Below, in pieces: positions 26,719 through 37,262 of a DNA stretch of 64,000 bases. Position numbers and translations under genes: made by a program. The DNA is from Oscillibacter valericigenes Sjm18-20 (lineage in GTDB: Bacteria > Bacillota > Clostridia > Oscillospirales > Oscillospiraceae): assembly GCA_000283575.1 (NCBI GenBank), contig AP012044.1, positions 2,666,001 to 2,730,000 on the forward strand. Reading direction: 5' to 3'. Every line of letters begins with the position of its first letter. Positions within the stretch are counted from its first letter, which is position 1. The notes below the pieces were generated by a model that was not told the DNA's origin, did not search any database, and worked only from the letters and a program-made list of their open reading frames with translations.

Positions 26719-27847
26719 ATGACAATTGCCAAAGAACCGGCGGTGAACCAACACAGGCTGGACGCCATAGACGGCGAAACCCTGATGACCACGCCGCTGC
26801 CGCCGATCCGCTTCACCATCGGTGGGCTTCTTCCCCAGGGACTGCACATCCTCGCTGGTGCACCGAAGGTAGGAAAATCGTGGCTGGCGCTGTGGCTGTG
26901 CCTCTGTGTGGCAAAGGGCGATAGCGTGTGGAATTTTCCATCTATGCGGGGCGATGTGCTCTACCTCTGTCTGGAGGACAGCTATTCCCGCATCCAAAAC
27001 CGGCTGCTGGACATCACGGACGACGCGCCCGACAATCTGTTCTTCACCACCATGTCGGAAAAGCTCCGCTGCGGTCTGGAGCAGCAGATCGAGCGCTTCC
27101 TCACAGAGCACCCTGATACCGCGCTCATCGTCATCGACACGCTCCAGCGCATCCGCAGCATTGCGAACGATGTAAATCCCTACGCCAGCGACTACCGCGA
27201 CCTCGGCATCCTCAAGGAGCTGGCGGATAAGCACCGCACCGCAATCCTGCTTATCCACCACCTGCGGAAGATGAACGACGACGATCCCATGAACGCGTCG
27301 TCGCGGACTGCGTATCGTGCGCTTCCACGCAAGCGTGAAAGCGCACTTGCTCCGTCGCTCCTCCTTTTCCGGACAAACCCGCTTCGCTGGGCTTTGCCCG
27401 GAGATACGCCATCTCTACTGCACCGGGCGGGACATCGAATACCGGGAGCTGACGCTGGAGTTTGACGGGGACAAACACGTCTGGAATCTGCTCTCGGACA
27501 GCGTCACCACGGAGCCACAGCCACGGGATGAACTCATTATTTTTCTCTCTGAATTTCTCAGCGAGAGCAAATCGTTCACCGGCACGGCCACGGAGCTGGC
27601 GGAAGCGTTGGAGAGACGGAGCGGCGAACCGCTTGTTCCCGCCGCACTGACCAAGCGGCTGATCCGCTGCCGGGACGAGCTGGCGGCGTGCGGAATCACG
27701 TTTGAAACCCACCGTACCCGCGACCGCCGGGAGCTGCGTCTGGCTCTTGTGGGTGACGGCGGTGACGGGAATGACGGGAAAACCGATACAGGCTCAGTGG
27801 CAAATCTGCTGTCACAGCCGTCACACCTGTCACGGGAGGATGCGTAG
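26719..27847 (+). pseudogene. RepA-like AAA ATPase, disrupted by a palindromic insertion
   Basis: The first part (26719 to about 27300) is a RecA-fold, RepA/RSF1010-like ATPase: Walker A AGAPKVGKSWLALWL, Walker B TALIVIDTLQRI and LLIHHLRKMNDDDP. The end (about 27410-27847, another frame) resumes with LYCTGRDIEYRELTLEFDGD and a winged-helix-like tail. Between them, about 110 bases do not read like the family and contain two palindromes (see repeat). The family normally has a short loop here. The length change shifts the frame, so a full protein cannot be made. These ATPases work in replication or maintenance of mobile elements. Start has AAGGAAGG upstream. Confidence 0.75.
27326..27407 (+). 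repeat. Palindromic insertion (REP-like) inside the RepA-like gene
   Basis: Two adjacent hairpins: GTGCGCTT...AAGCGCAC with an inner CACGC/GCGTG pair, and TCCGGACAAACCC...GGGCTTTGCCCGGA. Together they fill the part of the gene that lacks family similarity. Exact ends are approximate. Confidence 0.6.
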
Positions 27848-27983
27848 ATGCCCGGCGGGATTTTTCTCCCCTTTCGGGGAGAGCCAGCATCGCGTTTGTC
27901 TGGACGTCGGCCACAGCCGCCGCCCTGCCAAACGCCAAGTTTGCGGGCAGAAGCCCGCGCCCACTTTAGAAACGGAGGAACGC
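27848..27983 (+). other. Gap upstream of mobC, candidate oriT
   Basis: No gene was seen. It contains inverted repeats, such as CTGCC...GGCAG around 27930-27955, directly before mobC. In related mobilisable elements the transfer origin lies here, so this is a positional guess. Confidence 0.3.
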
Positions 27984-28298
27984 ATGAAGGATACGACATT
28001 CAGCATCCGGATCGCGTCTGACGATCTGGATACTATCAAGCGAAAAGCAAAACAGGCCCGGCTCTCCCAGAGCGATTACGTCACCCGCTGCTGCCTCGGC
28101 AGGCAGGTGGTGGTCGTGGAGGATCTGAAGGAAGTTCTGAAACAGCAGCGCGCCATCGGCAACAACCTCAACCAGCTCACGGTGCTGGCCAACATGGGAA
28201 GAGTGTCAGTCGCCAATCTCAGTGAAACCGCCCAGGCGCTGAAAACCATCAGCGAGACGCTGCAGGAAATTGCCGAGCGAGGGAGGTGGTCAAAATAG
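27984..28298 (+). CDS. mobC: MobC-like relaxosome protein
   Basis: A 104-residue protein with an Arc-type ribbon-helix-helix N-terminus (TFSIRIASDDLDTIKRKAKQ, then LSQSDYVTRCCLG) and a C-terminal helix with the mobilisation motif QQRAIGNNLNQLTVLANMG. MobC proteins bind near oriT and help the relaxase nick DNA. ATG 27984 follows GGAGGAACGC. The relaxase start at 28286 overlaps its end. Confidence 0.88.
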   Translation: MKDTTFSIRIASDDLDTIKRKAKQARLSQSDYVTRCCLGRQVVVVEDLKEVLKQQRAIGNNLNQLTVLANMGRVSVANLSETAQALKTISETLQEIAERGRWSK

Positions 28299-28396
28299 CC
28301 ATTATCAGTTTTACAAATTACCCCAAGGGGCAGAACCGTCCCTGCATGGCGGCGGTCATGACGTACACGAAGCGGGAGGAGAAAACGCTGTGGTAG
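28286..28396 (+). pseudogene. Relaxase, N-terminal stub
   Basis: A GTG start inside mobC's end leads to VKIAIISFTNYPKGQNRPCM, the usual N-terminus of the relaxases that follow MobC in clostridial elements. The frame stops after 36 codons at TAG. Sequence after the stop does not resume relaxase in any frame, so an internal deletion has removed the catalytic body. Mobilisation by this element is therefore lost. Confidence 0.65.
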
Positions 28397-28425
28397 GGAC
28401 AGTCTCATCCGAGCGGGAATTGTCC

Positions 28426-28839
28426 ATGGAGGAATTGAAGCGGCTGAACCATCCGCAGAGTTCACTGGAACAGCAAACGCCGGTGCCAGCACAGCCAGAG
28501 CCGCATCCGACGCAGACGGAGTGGGCAGAACTGATGAGTGCAATGATCTCGCTGGAGCGCCGCGTGGCCACACAGGCGGCCCTCGTGCGGGAGCCTCCGA
28601 GAACGTACCCGACCCAGGAGCAGATCGCGACGCTGGCGCGGGATGTGGCGGCGGTGCGGGAGATGCTGCAACAGGCTGGGAAGCGGAGAGAGCGGCGTAT
28701 CTCTCTCCCGCGGCTGCATCTGCACATTCCACATCTCAGCTCGGCGTGGCTGCTAATCCCGGTGATCTTGCTGGTGCTCTGGGCAATGTGGCACAGCTGG
28801 GACACGTTCTGGAACGGACTCAGGGCGATGTTCCCGTGA
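28426..28839 (+). CDS. Membrane-anchored coiled-coil protein, mobile-element associated
   Basis: From MEELKRLNHP at 28426 (137 residues) there is a Pro/Gln-rich linker, a helical region SLERRVATQAALVRE, a basic patch KRRERRISLPRLHLH and a C-terminal membrane helix AWLLIPVILLVLWAMW. The frame is open upstream to the relaxase deletion scar, so the natural N-terminus may be lost; it may even be the relaxase's own C-terminal piece. No family recognised. Confidence 0.45.
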   Translation: MEELKRLNHPQSSLEQQTPVPAQPEPHPTQTEWAELMSAMISLERRVATQAALVREPPRTYPTQEQIATLARDVAAVREMLQQAGKRRERRISLPRLHLHIPHLSSAWLLIPVILLVLWAMWHSWDTFWNGLRAMFP

Positions 28840-28853
28840 AGGGCGCCACAACC

Positions 28854-28970
28854 ATGAATCCGAACACAGGCCGGAAGATTTTCGTCAAAGAGCGTGAAAA
28901 GAAAATCGCTCTCGGCCATAAGGCGGACGACCATGAGGATGAGCAAAACTGGCAGCAGACCATGGGGTAG
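28854..28970 (+). CDS. Small hypothetical protein
   Basis: 38 residues, MNPNTGRKIFVKEREKK, then ALGHKADDHEDEQNWQQTMG. Acidic tail, no membrane segment. Ribosome site is weak (GAAGGG 9 bases before). It lies between two mobile-element genes. Function unknown. Confidence 0.4.
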   Translation: MNPNTGRKIFVKEREKKIALGHKADDHEDEQNWQQTMG

Positions 28971-28998
28971 TATTACGATTATAAAATAGGAGGCAATT

Positions 28999-29202
28999 AT
29001 GTTTTTATTCAAAGGTGATTTCCGAGTCAACAGCACGACGATTCACGGCGTGCAGTATGTGACCTTCAGTTTTTACGATGGAGACAAAGACCTGTTCCAG
29101 AAGGTCGGGGATTTAATTTCCGATTCCTTTCAGGCATCTGAACCTGACGAGATTCCGAATGAAATTTTGTTGAATTCTGGTATAGCTTCGGGAAAGGAAT
29201 AA
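28999..29202 (+). CDS. Small hypothetical protein before the recombinase
   Basis: 67 residues, MFLFKGDFRVNSTTIHGVQY, with AGGAGG 7 bases upstream. Predicted as a small beta-alpha protein. It precedes the serine recombinase by 32 bases and may be cotranscribed. No family recognised. Confidence 0.55.
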   Translation: MFLFKGDFRVNSTTIHGVQYVTFSFYDGDKDLFQKVGDLISDSFQASEPDEIPNEILLNSGIASGKE

Positions 29203-29234
29203 CGGTATTGTGTGTTGCGAAAGGGGGCAACAAT

Positions 29235-30917
29235 ATGGCAACAGAAACAGCCGCGATTAATTGCCGGCTCAGCCAGGATGACGGCAGCGTAGGTGAATCG
29301 GGCAGTATTCAGACGCAGAAAACACTGCTTACACAATATTGCAGCGACCGCCACATTACTATTGGCGGATATTATTGCGACGATGGTTGGTCAGGCACAA
29401 ACTTCGACCGCCCGGACTTCAAGCGGATGCTGGACGATATTGAGTCAGGAAACATCAATATGGTGATCGTAAAGGACCTATCCCGATTCGGTCGCGAATA
29501 CGCGCAAATGGGAATGTACATTGAACACTACTTTGAGGAAAAAGGCGTGCGTTTTATTTCAGTGGCGGAGAACATCGACTCAAAAAACGGCATCGATAAT
29601 CTCGTCCTGCCATTCACCAACGTCATCAATTCCTTCTACGCACGGCAGGCATCCAGCAAGACAAAGGCGGCACACCGGGCGCGGGCGAAAGCTGGAATGT
29701 TTATCGGCAGCCGCGCACCGTTTGGGTATCGCAAAGATCCAGATGACCGGCACAAACTGATCGTTGATCCGCCTGCCGCAGACGTTGTGCGGGAGATCTT
29801 CCAGATGTTCGCTGATGGCATCGGCTATGTGCGGATGACAAAAATTCTGCGGGAGCGCAGTATTCTGAACCCTCAGGCGTATTTCAATCAGAACAACCCG
29901 GATTACTACAAGAACAGTGATTACTGGCGAAAGCCTTTCGACTGGCATGCCACCTCCATCCGGGCGATTCTCAACAACCGCGTTTATCTGGGCCAAACGG
30001 TATTCGGGCGAACAAAAACCAAAGGCTTTTTTGATAAGACGCGAATCGCGGCCCCGGAGGAGGAATGGGTGATTGCCGAGGACACCCATGAGCCGATCAT
30101 CACGCGGGAGATATGGGACACGGTACATCAGATGATGCGCGCAAAGCGGCGGGAAAATTTAAGCGGCGAAGTGCAGCCCTTCGCGGGGCTGGTCAAGTGT
30201 GCTGACTGCGGCTCCTCTCTGAATGTGAGCTACGACGCAAAAAAGGGACGATATACCGGCTTCTCCTGCTGGGTTTACAAGAACTACGGGAAACAGCGCT
30301 GTACCTCCCATGCCATCGGCTGGGTGACCCTCAACCGCCTGGTGCTGGAGGACATCCGGCGCAACGCTTCCGCCGCAAAGCTCGCCACGCAGAAATACAT
30401 GGATATGCTCATCGCCGCCAGAACGGATAAGAAGAAGCAGGAAACCGAACGCTGCAAACGTGAGCTCAAGGCTGCGGACAAGCGGATCGGTGAACTATCA
30501 AAAATACTTACGAAACTCTATGAGGATGCAGCGCTGGAGCGCATCAGCGAGGAACGGTATCAGGCGATGGCCCTCGGCTACGAACGGGAGCAGGAGTTGC
30601 TGAAGGGCCATCGGGAAAAGCTGGTAGCCGAGATTACACGCTGCGAAGAGATTTACGACGACATTGAAAAATTCCTGCCGATTATCTGGAAATACACCGA
30701 TATCACGGAACTGGATGCCCATATCCTCAATGAGCTGATCGAAAAGATTGTGGTGTATGAAAAAACCATCAATCCCGACGGCAGCAAAAGCCAGCGGGTA
30801 GACATTCAATATAAATTTATCGGCTATGTAAATCAGGAGGAATGGTTTGGCGCGATGCCACAACCACCGGCATCATCCGGGACAGATCAGAATGTGCAGG
30901 ATAAGCAGACCGCATAA
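29235..30917 (+). CDS. Large serine recombinase (element integrase)
   Basis: A 560-residue site-specific recombinase of the Tn4451/Tn5397 TndX-like class. The resolvase domain (1-150) carries the nucleophile region NCRLSQDDGSVGESGSIQTQ, VKDLSRFGREYAQMGMYIEH. A recombinase domain (about 165-280) includes RAPFGYRKDPDDRHKLIVDP, followed by a zinc ribbon (LVKCADCGSSLNV ... KQRCTSHAI) and a coiled coil with KIVVYEKTINPDGSKSQRVDIQYKF, a DUF4368-like end. It starts at ATG 29235 behind GGGGG. It looks intact and should be able to excise or invert DNA between its att sites, although the rest of its element is damaged. Confidence 0.9.
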   Translation: MATETAAINCRLSQDDGSVGESGSIQTQKTLLTQYCSDRHITIGGYYCDDGWSGTNFDRPDFKRMLDDIESGNINMVIVKDLSRFGREYAQMGMYIEHYFEEKGVRFISVAENIDSKNGIDNLVLPFTNVINSFYARQASSKTKAAHRARAKAGMFIGSRAPFGYRKDPDDRHKLIVDPPAADVVREIFQMFADGIGYVRMTKILRERSILNPQAYFNQNNPDYYKNSDYWRKPFDWHATSIRAILNNRVYLGQTVFGRTKTKGFFDKTRIAAPEEEWVIAEDTHEPIITREIWDTVHQMMRAKRRENLSGEVQPFAGLVKCADCGSSLNVSYDAKKGRYTGFSCWVYKNYGKQRCTSHAIGWVTLNRLVLEDIRRNASAAKLATQKYMDMLIAARTDKKKQETERCKRELKAADKRIGELSKILTKLYEDAALERISEERYQAMALGYEREQELLKGHREKLVAEITRCEEIYDDIEKFLPIIWKYTDITELDAHILNELIEKIVVYEKTINPDGSKSQRVDIQYKFIGYVNQEEWFGAMPQPPASSGTDQNVQDKQTA

Positions 30918-31870
30918 ACAAAATACGGTCGTCGGAAGAAAAATTCCGGCGGCCGTATCTTGATTTCCATGAGGTAGGTCGTCACCAGCCGGAGATAGGA
31001 ATCCCGATTGGGAAAGATTCCAACGACGTTGGTCCTGCGGCGAAATTCCTTGTTGAGCCGCTCCAGCATATTGGCGGAAGAGATTTTGCGGGCGTCGAGT
31101 TCTGGAAACGCATAGAATGCCAGCGAATCCTCCAGCCCCTCCTCCAAAATCTCAATTGCCTTTGGAAATCGCTTTTCATACCGTTTCGCGAGCTGCCTTG
31201 CCCGCTGGCGGGCAAGCTCCGCAGAGGGTGCCCGCCAGATTTCTTTCAGCTGTGCCGCGAAAATATCTTTCTCCATCAGGGGTAAATGAGCCAGAGTGTT
31301 CCGCATAAAATATACCTTACACCGCTGCCATGTAGCACCGGGAAAACTCTCCCGGATGGCGGCAATTAGCCCCTTATTGGCATCGGAAACCACCAGCGAT
31401 GGAGTTCCCAGCCCTCTTTGCTTTAAGCTTTGAAACAGTTGAGAGTAACTTTCTTTGGACTCCTCCATCATCGGCTCCACTGCTAGGACCTCCCTCTGCC
31501 CCTGTGCATTGACGCCGTAGGCAACCAGCACCGCCATGCTGACGACGCGGCCGTCCACGCGGACTTTTTCGTACAGTGCATCTGCCCAGATAACCGGATA
31601 GCGCCCAGCCAGAGACCGACTGCGAAAGTCCTGCACCTGTTCGTTCAGACCTTTTGTCATCTCGCTGACCTGGCTTCGGGAGAGATTTTCAATTCCCAAA
31701 CTGCGAGCCAGCTTCTCCATCTCCCGGGTGGAAACGCCCTGCACGAACGCCTCCTGAATGACCCGAATCAGCGCCGCCTCGCTGCGCTTACGCTCTCACA
31801 AAAAACGGGATGTATCCACGGCTGCGCAGCTTGAGACCTGTGCTATTCTTTCCTTGAGCCATTGAGTGAT
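30900..31870 (-). pseudogene. IS256 family transposase, decayed
   Basis: About 270 residues of an IS256-type DDE transposase: PVIWADALYEKVRVDGR (first Asp), PSLVVSDANKGLIAAI (second Asp) and SANMLERLNKEFRRRTNVVG (Glu region). The 5' region is broken: upstream of 31744 the frame RSEAALIRVIQEAFVQGVST meets a stop, and a T6 run near 31800 is the probable frameshift point. Only about 20 residues (MAQGKNSTGLKLRSRGYIPF, 31800-31870) remain before it. The 3' end reads into the recombinase gene end. It is not able to transpose. Confidence 0.75.
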
Positions 31871-32012
31871 CGCTCCTTCTTTGAATGTCTCGACACCATT
31901 CATTTTACTGGAGTCCCAATGGCTTTTCTATGCCTTTGCCAAATTGCGAACTTTATTATACATGGCCAAAATATAGTATTAGATAAGTCAAATAGTTGGA
32001 AGGAGGCATGTT

Positions 32013-32578
32013 ATGTCGCATAATAACGGGATCCTTGGATTTTTGTCTATGAAGCCTCTGTCCGGTTACGACATTAAAAAGCTTTTTAATATGTCGGCGG
32101 CATATTTCTGGCCTGCGGATCAGGCGCAGATATACAGAACCTTGAAAAGTCTTGAAAGCGACGGCCTGATCGAGGTAAGCGGTTTCGAACAGAACGCCGG
32201 GCCGAGCAAAACGCTCTACACGATAACGGAACTGGGACGGGAGGCCACGCGAAGCTGGCTCTTCAACCCAAAACCGTCTGATTTCGTTGCGCGTTTGCCT
32301 TTTTTGTACAGCTTTTCTTTTCCGGAGCTCTGGACCGTGAAGAACTCCTTGAATTCATTGACGCGCAGATGGAGTTGAACAACGCCCAGCATGAAAATCT
32401 GAGTGAAAACCATATCGAAAATGAAAGTACTTTTGCCGAAACCGCGGGACTTGGCAAAGATGATTCGCGCTATTTATCGGCGGTATGGGCACATAGGTGG
32501 GGTGTTTTGAGCTGCGAGACATATACAAAGCTGCTTACTGAAATAAAAGCGGAAATTCTGGCGATACAGGCTGTTTAA
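32013..32578 (+). pseudogene. PadR family regulator, frameshifted
   Basis: The start has GGAGG upstream. Residues 1-95 form the PadR winged helix: LGFLSMKPLSGYDIKKLF, AQIYRTLKSLESDGLIEV, GPSKTLYTITELGRE. Near 32310-32318 the frame shifts; the other frame continues with DREELLEFIDAQMELNNAQ and a normal C-terminal dimer helix to 32578. PadR proteins repress transporter and stress genes. One indel in a T-rich stretch would restore it. Confidence 0.75.
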
Positions 32579-32615
32579 AATTCGGATAATAATAAAGGAA
32601 TTTGGAGGATGTGAA

Positions 32616-35600
32616 ATGAAAAAGACGATACGGAAGAAATTTCTGGCGGTCATTCTGTCTTTGGTGATGGTAATAGGACTTCTGCCGGCTGTGACGCTGC
32701 TGGCTGCTGTACTGATGGTGTCACAACGTCATTTACCGGAACATTAACCACGGACAACAGCTTTAATCGTCCGGATATAGACAGCACCGGAGCAGACAAT
32801 CCCAAAACAGCTATTCTCGTCGGCCCGGAGGTTGATCCAAACTATGAGGCAGACTCCGGCACCATAAGCCAAATCGATTATTCCAATGAGTATAATTACT
32901 TCACGGTCAACTTCACCCCAGCCGTGAAGGAAGCTTATACCTTCACAGTGACATCGGCCACGCTTGGTCCGCCCACATCAGATCTTGGTTGCGGAACCTC
33001 CGACAATCCGGTTGGCGCGGTCGACGATACGACAATGTTTATTTACCTGGCAAGCAGCTTCAATCCCCTCAACTCCTTGGCAGGATTGATGTACGCGCAG
33101 GATGATATTGTTTGGTCCGGCGATTACTACAGCAACTCAAATGACTTCAAGTCGCAGATCACCACCGGCGTTGCTACGGCAGTTGAAGGATACACGGTGG
33201 ACGAGTTCAGCGCCGGAACGACCTACACGCTTGTCCTCACCAGCTATCAGTCCGGCGTAACCGGAACTATAAATGTAGAAATATCCTGTCCCGGTTCGGT
33301 TGCCGTTCCAATCAACCATTACACCTCGGGCTACGGCACCGTGCCGACAATGGCGACGGCGAGCGTGAGTACATTCACAGCCACGACCGCCACCCTCGGC
33401 GGCAATGTGACCGCCGACGGCGGGGCCTCTGTTACCGGCAGGAGCGTTGTGTATTTGTCAACCGACGCGACCCCGACAATCGGGGAGGACGGCGTTACGC
33501 AGGATACAAACGACAGCGGAACCAGCCCCTTCATCGAGTCGGTGAACAGCCTGACGGCTAACACTACATATTATGTGCGTGCTTACGCCACAAACACGAC
33601 AGGGACAAGCTATGGCGATACGGTGAGCTTGACGACCTCGGCCCTGTATTGGAAGGATGATGCCGCATCGGGATTCGCCGGAGGCTCGGGCACTTCAAGC
33701 GATCCATATCTGATCTCCACGGCGGGGCAGCTTGCGTATTTTTCAAACCAAGTGAACGCGGGAACCAATTACAGCGGAAAGTACTTTAAGCTGACCACCG
33801 ATTTCAATCTGTCGGGGAAGCTTTGGACGCCGATCGGTAACAGTGAAGGAACGGATGAAAAGGGCTGGCCTTTTCATGGCATATTCGACGGAGATGGACA
33901 TGTTGTCACTTCAATGAACGCCACCGTTTCAGCATCTGGTTCTGATCTTTTGTTAGCAGGATTGTTCGGTTTTATGAATTATGACGGCATTATTAAAAAC
34001 CTCGGCGTGACGGGAACCGCAGCCGCGGATATGACGGGTTCGGCTGATTATGCAATTGCCGGTGGCCTGGTGGCAGATAATTTTGGAGCCATCACCAACC
34101 GCTATTCCCAGGTTACCGTTTCATCGTTAACAAACAAAACCGCTTTTGCCGGGGGCTTGTGGGAGGCTGCTTAGGCACTGTTAACAACTGCTACGCCACA
34201 GAGAATATAAGCTCTACGGGAAGTACCTGCGCCTACGCGGGTGTACTGTCCGGTGACAGCAGCGGGAGCGGGAGCTATAGCTACGCTTATTATAACAGCG
34301 ATGCAACAGTTACGGGTACGAATACCGCGATTGGTACATCCATGACCTCAACTGGAATGAAGGATTCCACCTTTGTAACCACTTTAAATACAAATAAAGA
34401 CGACGGAAACAGCAGCTGGGCCGCCGTGACAGACAGCTACCCCACCTTCGCGCCGTCCAACACCACCGCGCCGACGGTGACGACGCAGGCGGTATCCGAT
34501 ATCACTTCGACCACGGCAACGGGCAACGGCAATATCGCGGCGCTCGGCCAATCCGACGGCGTACGGCGTATGCTGGAACACGGTCGGGACGCCCACCACT
34601 TCGGACAGCAAGGTAGACAAGGGCGCCGCTTCGGCGACCGGAGCCTTTACCGCTTCAATAACGGGCCTGACGGCAGATACCACATACTACGTGCGCGCTT
34701 TCGCCACCAACACGGCGGGCACCAGTTACGGTACTCAGGTAAGTTTTACAACTTCCGCCACGGCGCCGACGGCGGCGTATACAGCAGCGGCGTCAGCCGC
34801 GTCAGACACTCCGGCAGCGGGAGCCTCCGACTCGATAACGCTGACGGTGAAGAATTCGCTCGGCAATACGGATACGGCGTTTACGGGAGCATATGACGTG
34901 ACAATTTCGGGCATCGAAGCCGCGCCGGACGGCAGCTACGGAAGCTTTAACGGCACGGCGCTGACAGGTGCTTCGCAGACGGTATCCGTTCCCTTCACTA
35001 GCGGCGTTGCTTCACCCTTGCTTGTATTGAACAAGGCCGATAAACAGGCAATCGGTTTCAGCATAGACGGCGTGTCGACCCCATCGGCAGGCAATCTGAC
35101 GATAACCCCAGTGCCGGGCGCAGTATCAAGCATGACGCTGACGCAGGATATCACTGCGCCGTCGTCTAACGGCGGAGCTTTCGCGCAGCAACCGAAGATA
35201 ACGCTCAAGGATACATACGGAAATGTGTGTACAAACGACAGTACAACACAGGTGACGGTCGCGAAGAATGACAGTGGGAGCTGGACGCTTACCGGAACAA
35301 CGAAGACAGTCGGTTTCACAGCAGCTTGGAACAAGCGTGGTTCTTTCAGATATCAAGGTAACCGTCAGCATATCCGAGCTGTCGGCTTCGATGACAAAGG
35401 TAATTGAAAGTGCCGCGCAGACCGATGGCTTTACGATCATGGTTCCGGCAGTGGATTATACCATCACCTGAACACATGGCAGCCAGACGGTAGACGTCAG
35501 CAGCTTCAACGCATATGTGGAAAGAACAATCGCCATACCTGATGGCGTTGACCCTGCCAAAATCACTACCGGCGTAGTTGTCAAACCGGATCGAACTACG

Positions 35601-36306
35601 CATCATATTCCGACCAGAGTTACAGTCATTAACGGCAAATACTACGCAGTCATCAACAGCCTGACCAACAGCACCTATTCGGTCGTTTGGAATCCCGTTG
35701 AATATACCGATGTTGCTAACCCACTGGGCAAAGGATGCCATCAACGATATGGGCTCCAGAATGGTTGTGACCGGCGTTGGGGACAACCATTATGCCCCGG
35801 ACAGGAATATGACCCGCGCGGAATTTGCGGCCATCATGGTTCGGGCGTTGGGGCTTGAGCCGGAAACCGGTGCGAGCAGCTTCGGCGATGTCAATACAGC
35901 GGACTGGTACAGCGGCTATATAAACACAGCGTCAGCCTATGGCATCATTAAGGGGTATGATATAATGGGAATTTTGGACCAGATGTCACAATCACCCGCG
36001 AACAGGCAATGACGATAGCCGCCCAGGCGATGAAAATCACTGGCCTTAACGCCAACCTGACTGGCAGTGAGGTTAGCCAACTCCTAAGTGCGTACTCAGA
36101 TGGGACACTCGTTTCCGACTATGTGAAAGAAAGCATAGCAGCCTGTCTTAAAATCGGCATTATTTCAGGCACAAGCGAAACGACTCAGGCACAAGCGAAA
36201 CGACTCAGGCACAAGCGAAACGACGATTTCACCGCAAGCTAACATTACCCGTGCTGAGGTTGCGGTCATGGTCGAACGGCTATTCCAGAAATCAAATCTG
36301 ATATAA
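32616..36306 (+). pseudogene. S-layer-type surface protein with SLH domains, multiply frameshifted
   Basis: It begins with a signal peptide, MKKTIRKKFLAVILSLVMVI, behind GGAGG. Frame changes follow at about 32705, 34160, 34550, 35330, 35725 and 35965, plus an in-frame TGA at 35469 and a repeat-driven shift at 36167. Readable parts, in order: a beta-rich domain; Fn3-like repeats (NTTYYVRAYATNTTGTSYGD, again near 34680); a GLUG/pectin-lyase-like stretch (YLISTAGQLAYFSNQVNAGT); a bacterial Ig-like segment; and SLH domains (RNMTRAEFAAIMVRALGLEP, ANITRAEVAVMVERLF). The ancestor was a wall-anchored protein of about 1200 residues. The number of lesions points to long decay. Confidence 0.8.
36167..36223 (+). 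repeat. 20-bp tandem repeat, 2.9 copies
   Basis: Unit AGGCACAAGCGAAACGACTC at 36167, 36187 and 36207 (last copy partial). Two extra copies add 40 bases, which is not a multiple of three, and shift the frame within the last SLH domain. Confidence 0.9.
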
Positions 36307-36315
36307 AAGCGCATG

Positions 36316-36370
36316 ATAGACAGGAACAAGGCGTATCGCTCGGATAGCGATACGCCTTGTTCCTGTCTAT
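36316..36370. terminator. Perfect 25-bp hairpin
   Basis: 36316-36340 is exactly complementary to 36346-36370, with loop CGGAT. It follows the SLH pseudogene and precedes the IS3 element. It has no clear T run, so it may be a terminator or another kind of palindrome. Confidence 0.6.
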
Positions 36371-36422
36371 GCACTATGCTTGTTGTTAATGACCTGCCCC
36401 CTGATTTCGCGCAGAGGGAATG

Positions 36423-37262
36423 TTAGTAACAACTTGAAAGTTTCAAGGCATATTCTTCCGGCGTCAGGTTGTCGAGAGAGGAATGCGGCCTGATCCTGTT
36501 ATATTCCAACCGCCAGTTTTCAATTATCTCCCTTGCCTCAGACAAGCTTTGAAACCAATGTTGGTTTAGGCATTCCGCGCGGAGTTTCCCGTTGAAGCTT
36601 TCTATGTAGCCGTTTTGCATGGGCTTGCCCGGATCTGTAAAAATGTGTTCCACTTTGTGATCGTACGCCCAGGCATTCATTACATTACTGGTAAATTCAG
36701 AGCCGTTATCGGTCAGAATTTCTTTCGGCAGCCCCCGGAACAAGGCAATCCGGTTTAGAACAGCCGATACCCTCCGCCCGGAGAGAGAGCTATCCACTTC
36801 AAGAGCCAGACATTCCCGCGTCACTTCATCAATTACGGTCAGAACGCGAATGTTTGAGCCATATCTGGTTCTGTCGCTGACAAAATCCATCGACCAGCGA
36901 GCATTCATTTCTTTTGCGGTGCGTTCCGGCATGCCGCGCTTTTCATATTTCTTCTTTTTGCTTCGCTTCTGAAGGGTTAATCCTGCATCCTTGTAAAGCC
37001 TGTATGTTTTTTTGTGGTTAATCTCAAAGCCTTCGCGCAGAAGCATGACATGTAACCGGCGATAACCAAATCGTTTCCAGCGCACCGAAAGTGCCTTCAG
37101 CCGTTCTGTTACCAAAGTATCCCCGCTTTTATCGGTCGGCTTGTATCGTTTGCTGTTCTGGCTGATCCCCATTAGCCTGCACGCGCGGCGCTCGCTGATT
37201 TCATAGCATTCCTGTACTTCGGCTGCTATTTTGCGTTTTACGGCAGGCTTCAGACGTTTTTT
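36423..37262 (-). CDS. IS3 family transposase OrfB (DDE integrase)
   Basis: Frame B encodes the catalytic domain. The HTH_21 region includes [20 protein letters not shown]; the rve integrase core shows [14 protein letters not shown] (Asp), [15 protein letters not shown] (Asp) and [20 protein letters not shown] (Glu), ending [18 protein letters not shown]. The first ATG is at 37172, but the frame runs back to the A6 run at 37257-37262, so the normal product is an OrfAB fusion made by -1 slippage ([12 protein letters not shown]). All three catalytic acids are present. Confidence 0.9.
   Translation of the reverse strand, partial: KKRLKPAVKRKIAAEVQECYEISERRACRLMGISQNSKRYKPTDKSGDTLVTERLKALSVRWKRFGYRRLHVMLLREGFEINHKKTYRLYKDAGLTLQKRSKKKKYEKRGMPERTAKEMNARWSMDFVSDRTRYGSNIRVLTVIDEVTRECLALEVDSSLSGRRVSAVLNRIALFRGLPKEILTDNGSEFTSNVMNAWAYDHKVEHIFTDPGKPMQNGYIESFNGKLRAECLNQHWFQSLSEAREIIENWRLEYNRIRPHSSLDNLTPEEYALKLSSCY

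Noticed and set aside
28521..28970. 149-residue frame overlapping the membrane-anchored protein
   Set aside because: Only its last 38 codons (from 28854) look like a separate small gene; the upstream part is an out-of-frame shadow.
36167..36223. Possible CRISPR-like repeats
   Set aside because: Units are directly adjacent with no spacers; it is a simple tandem repeat within a coding remnant.
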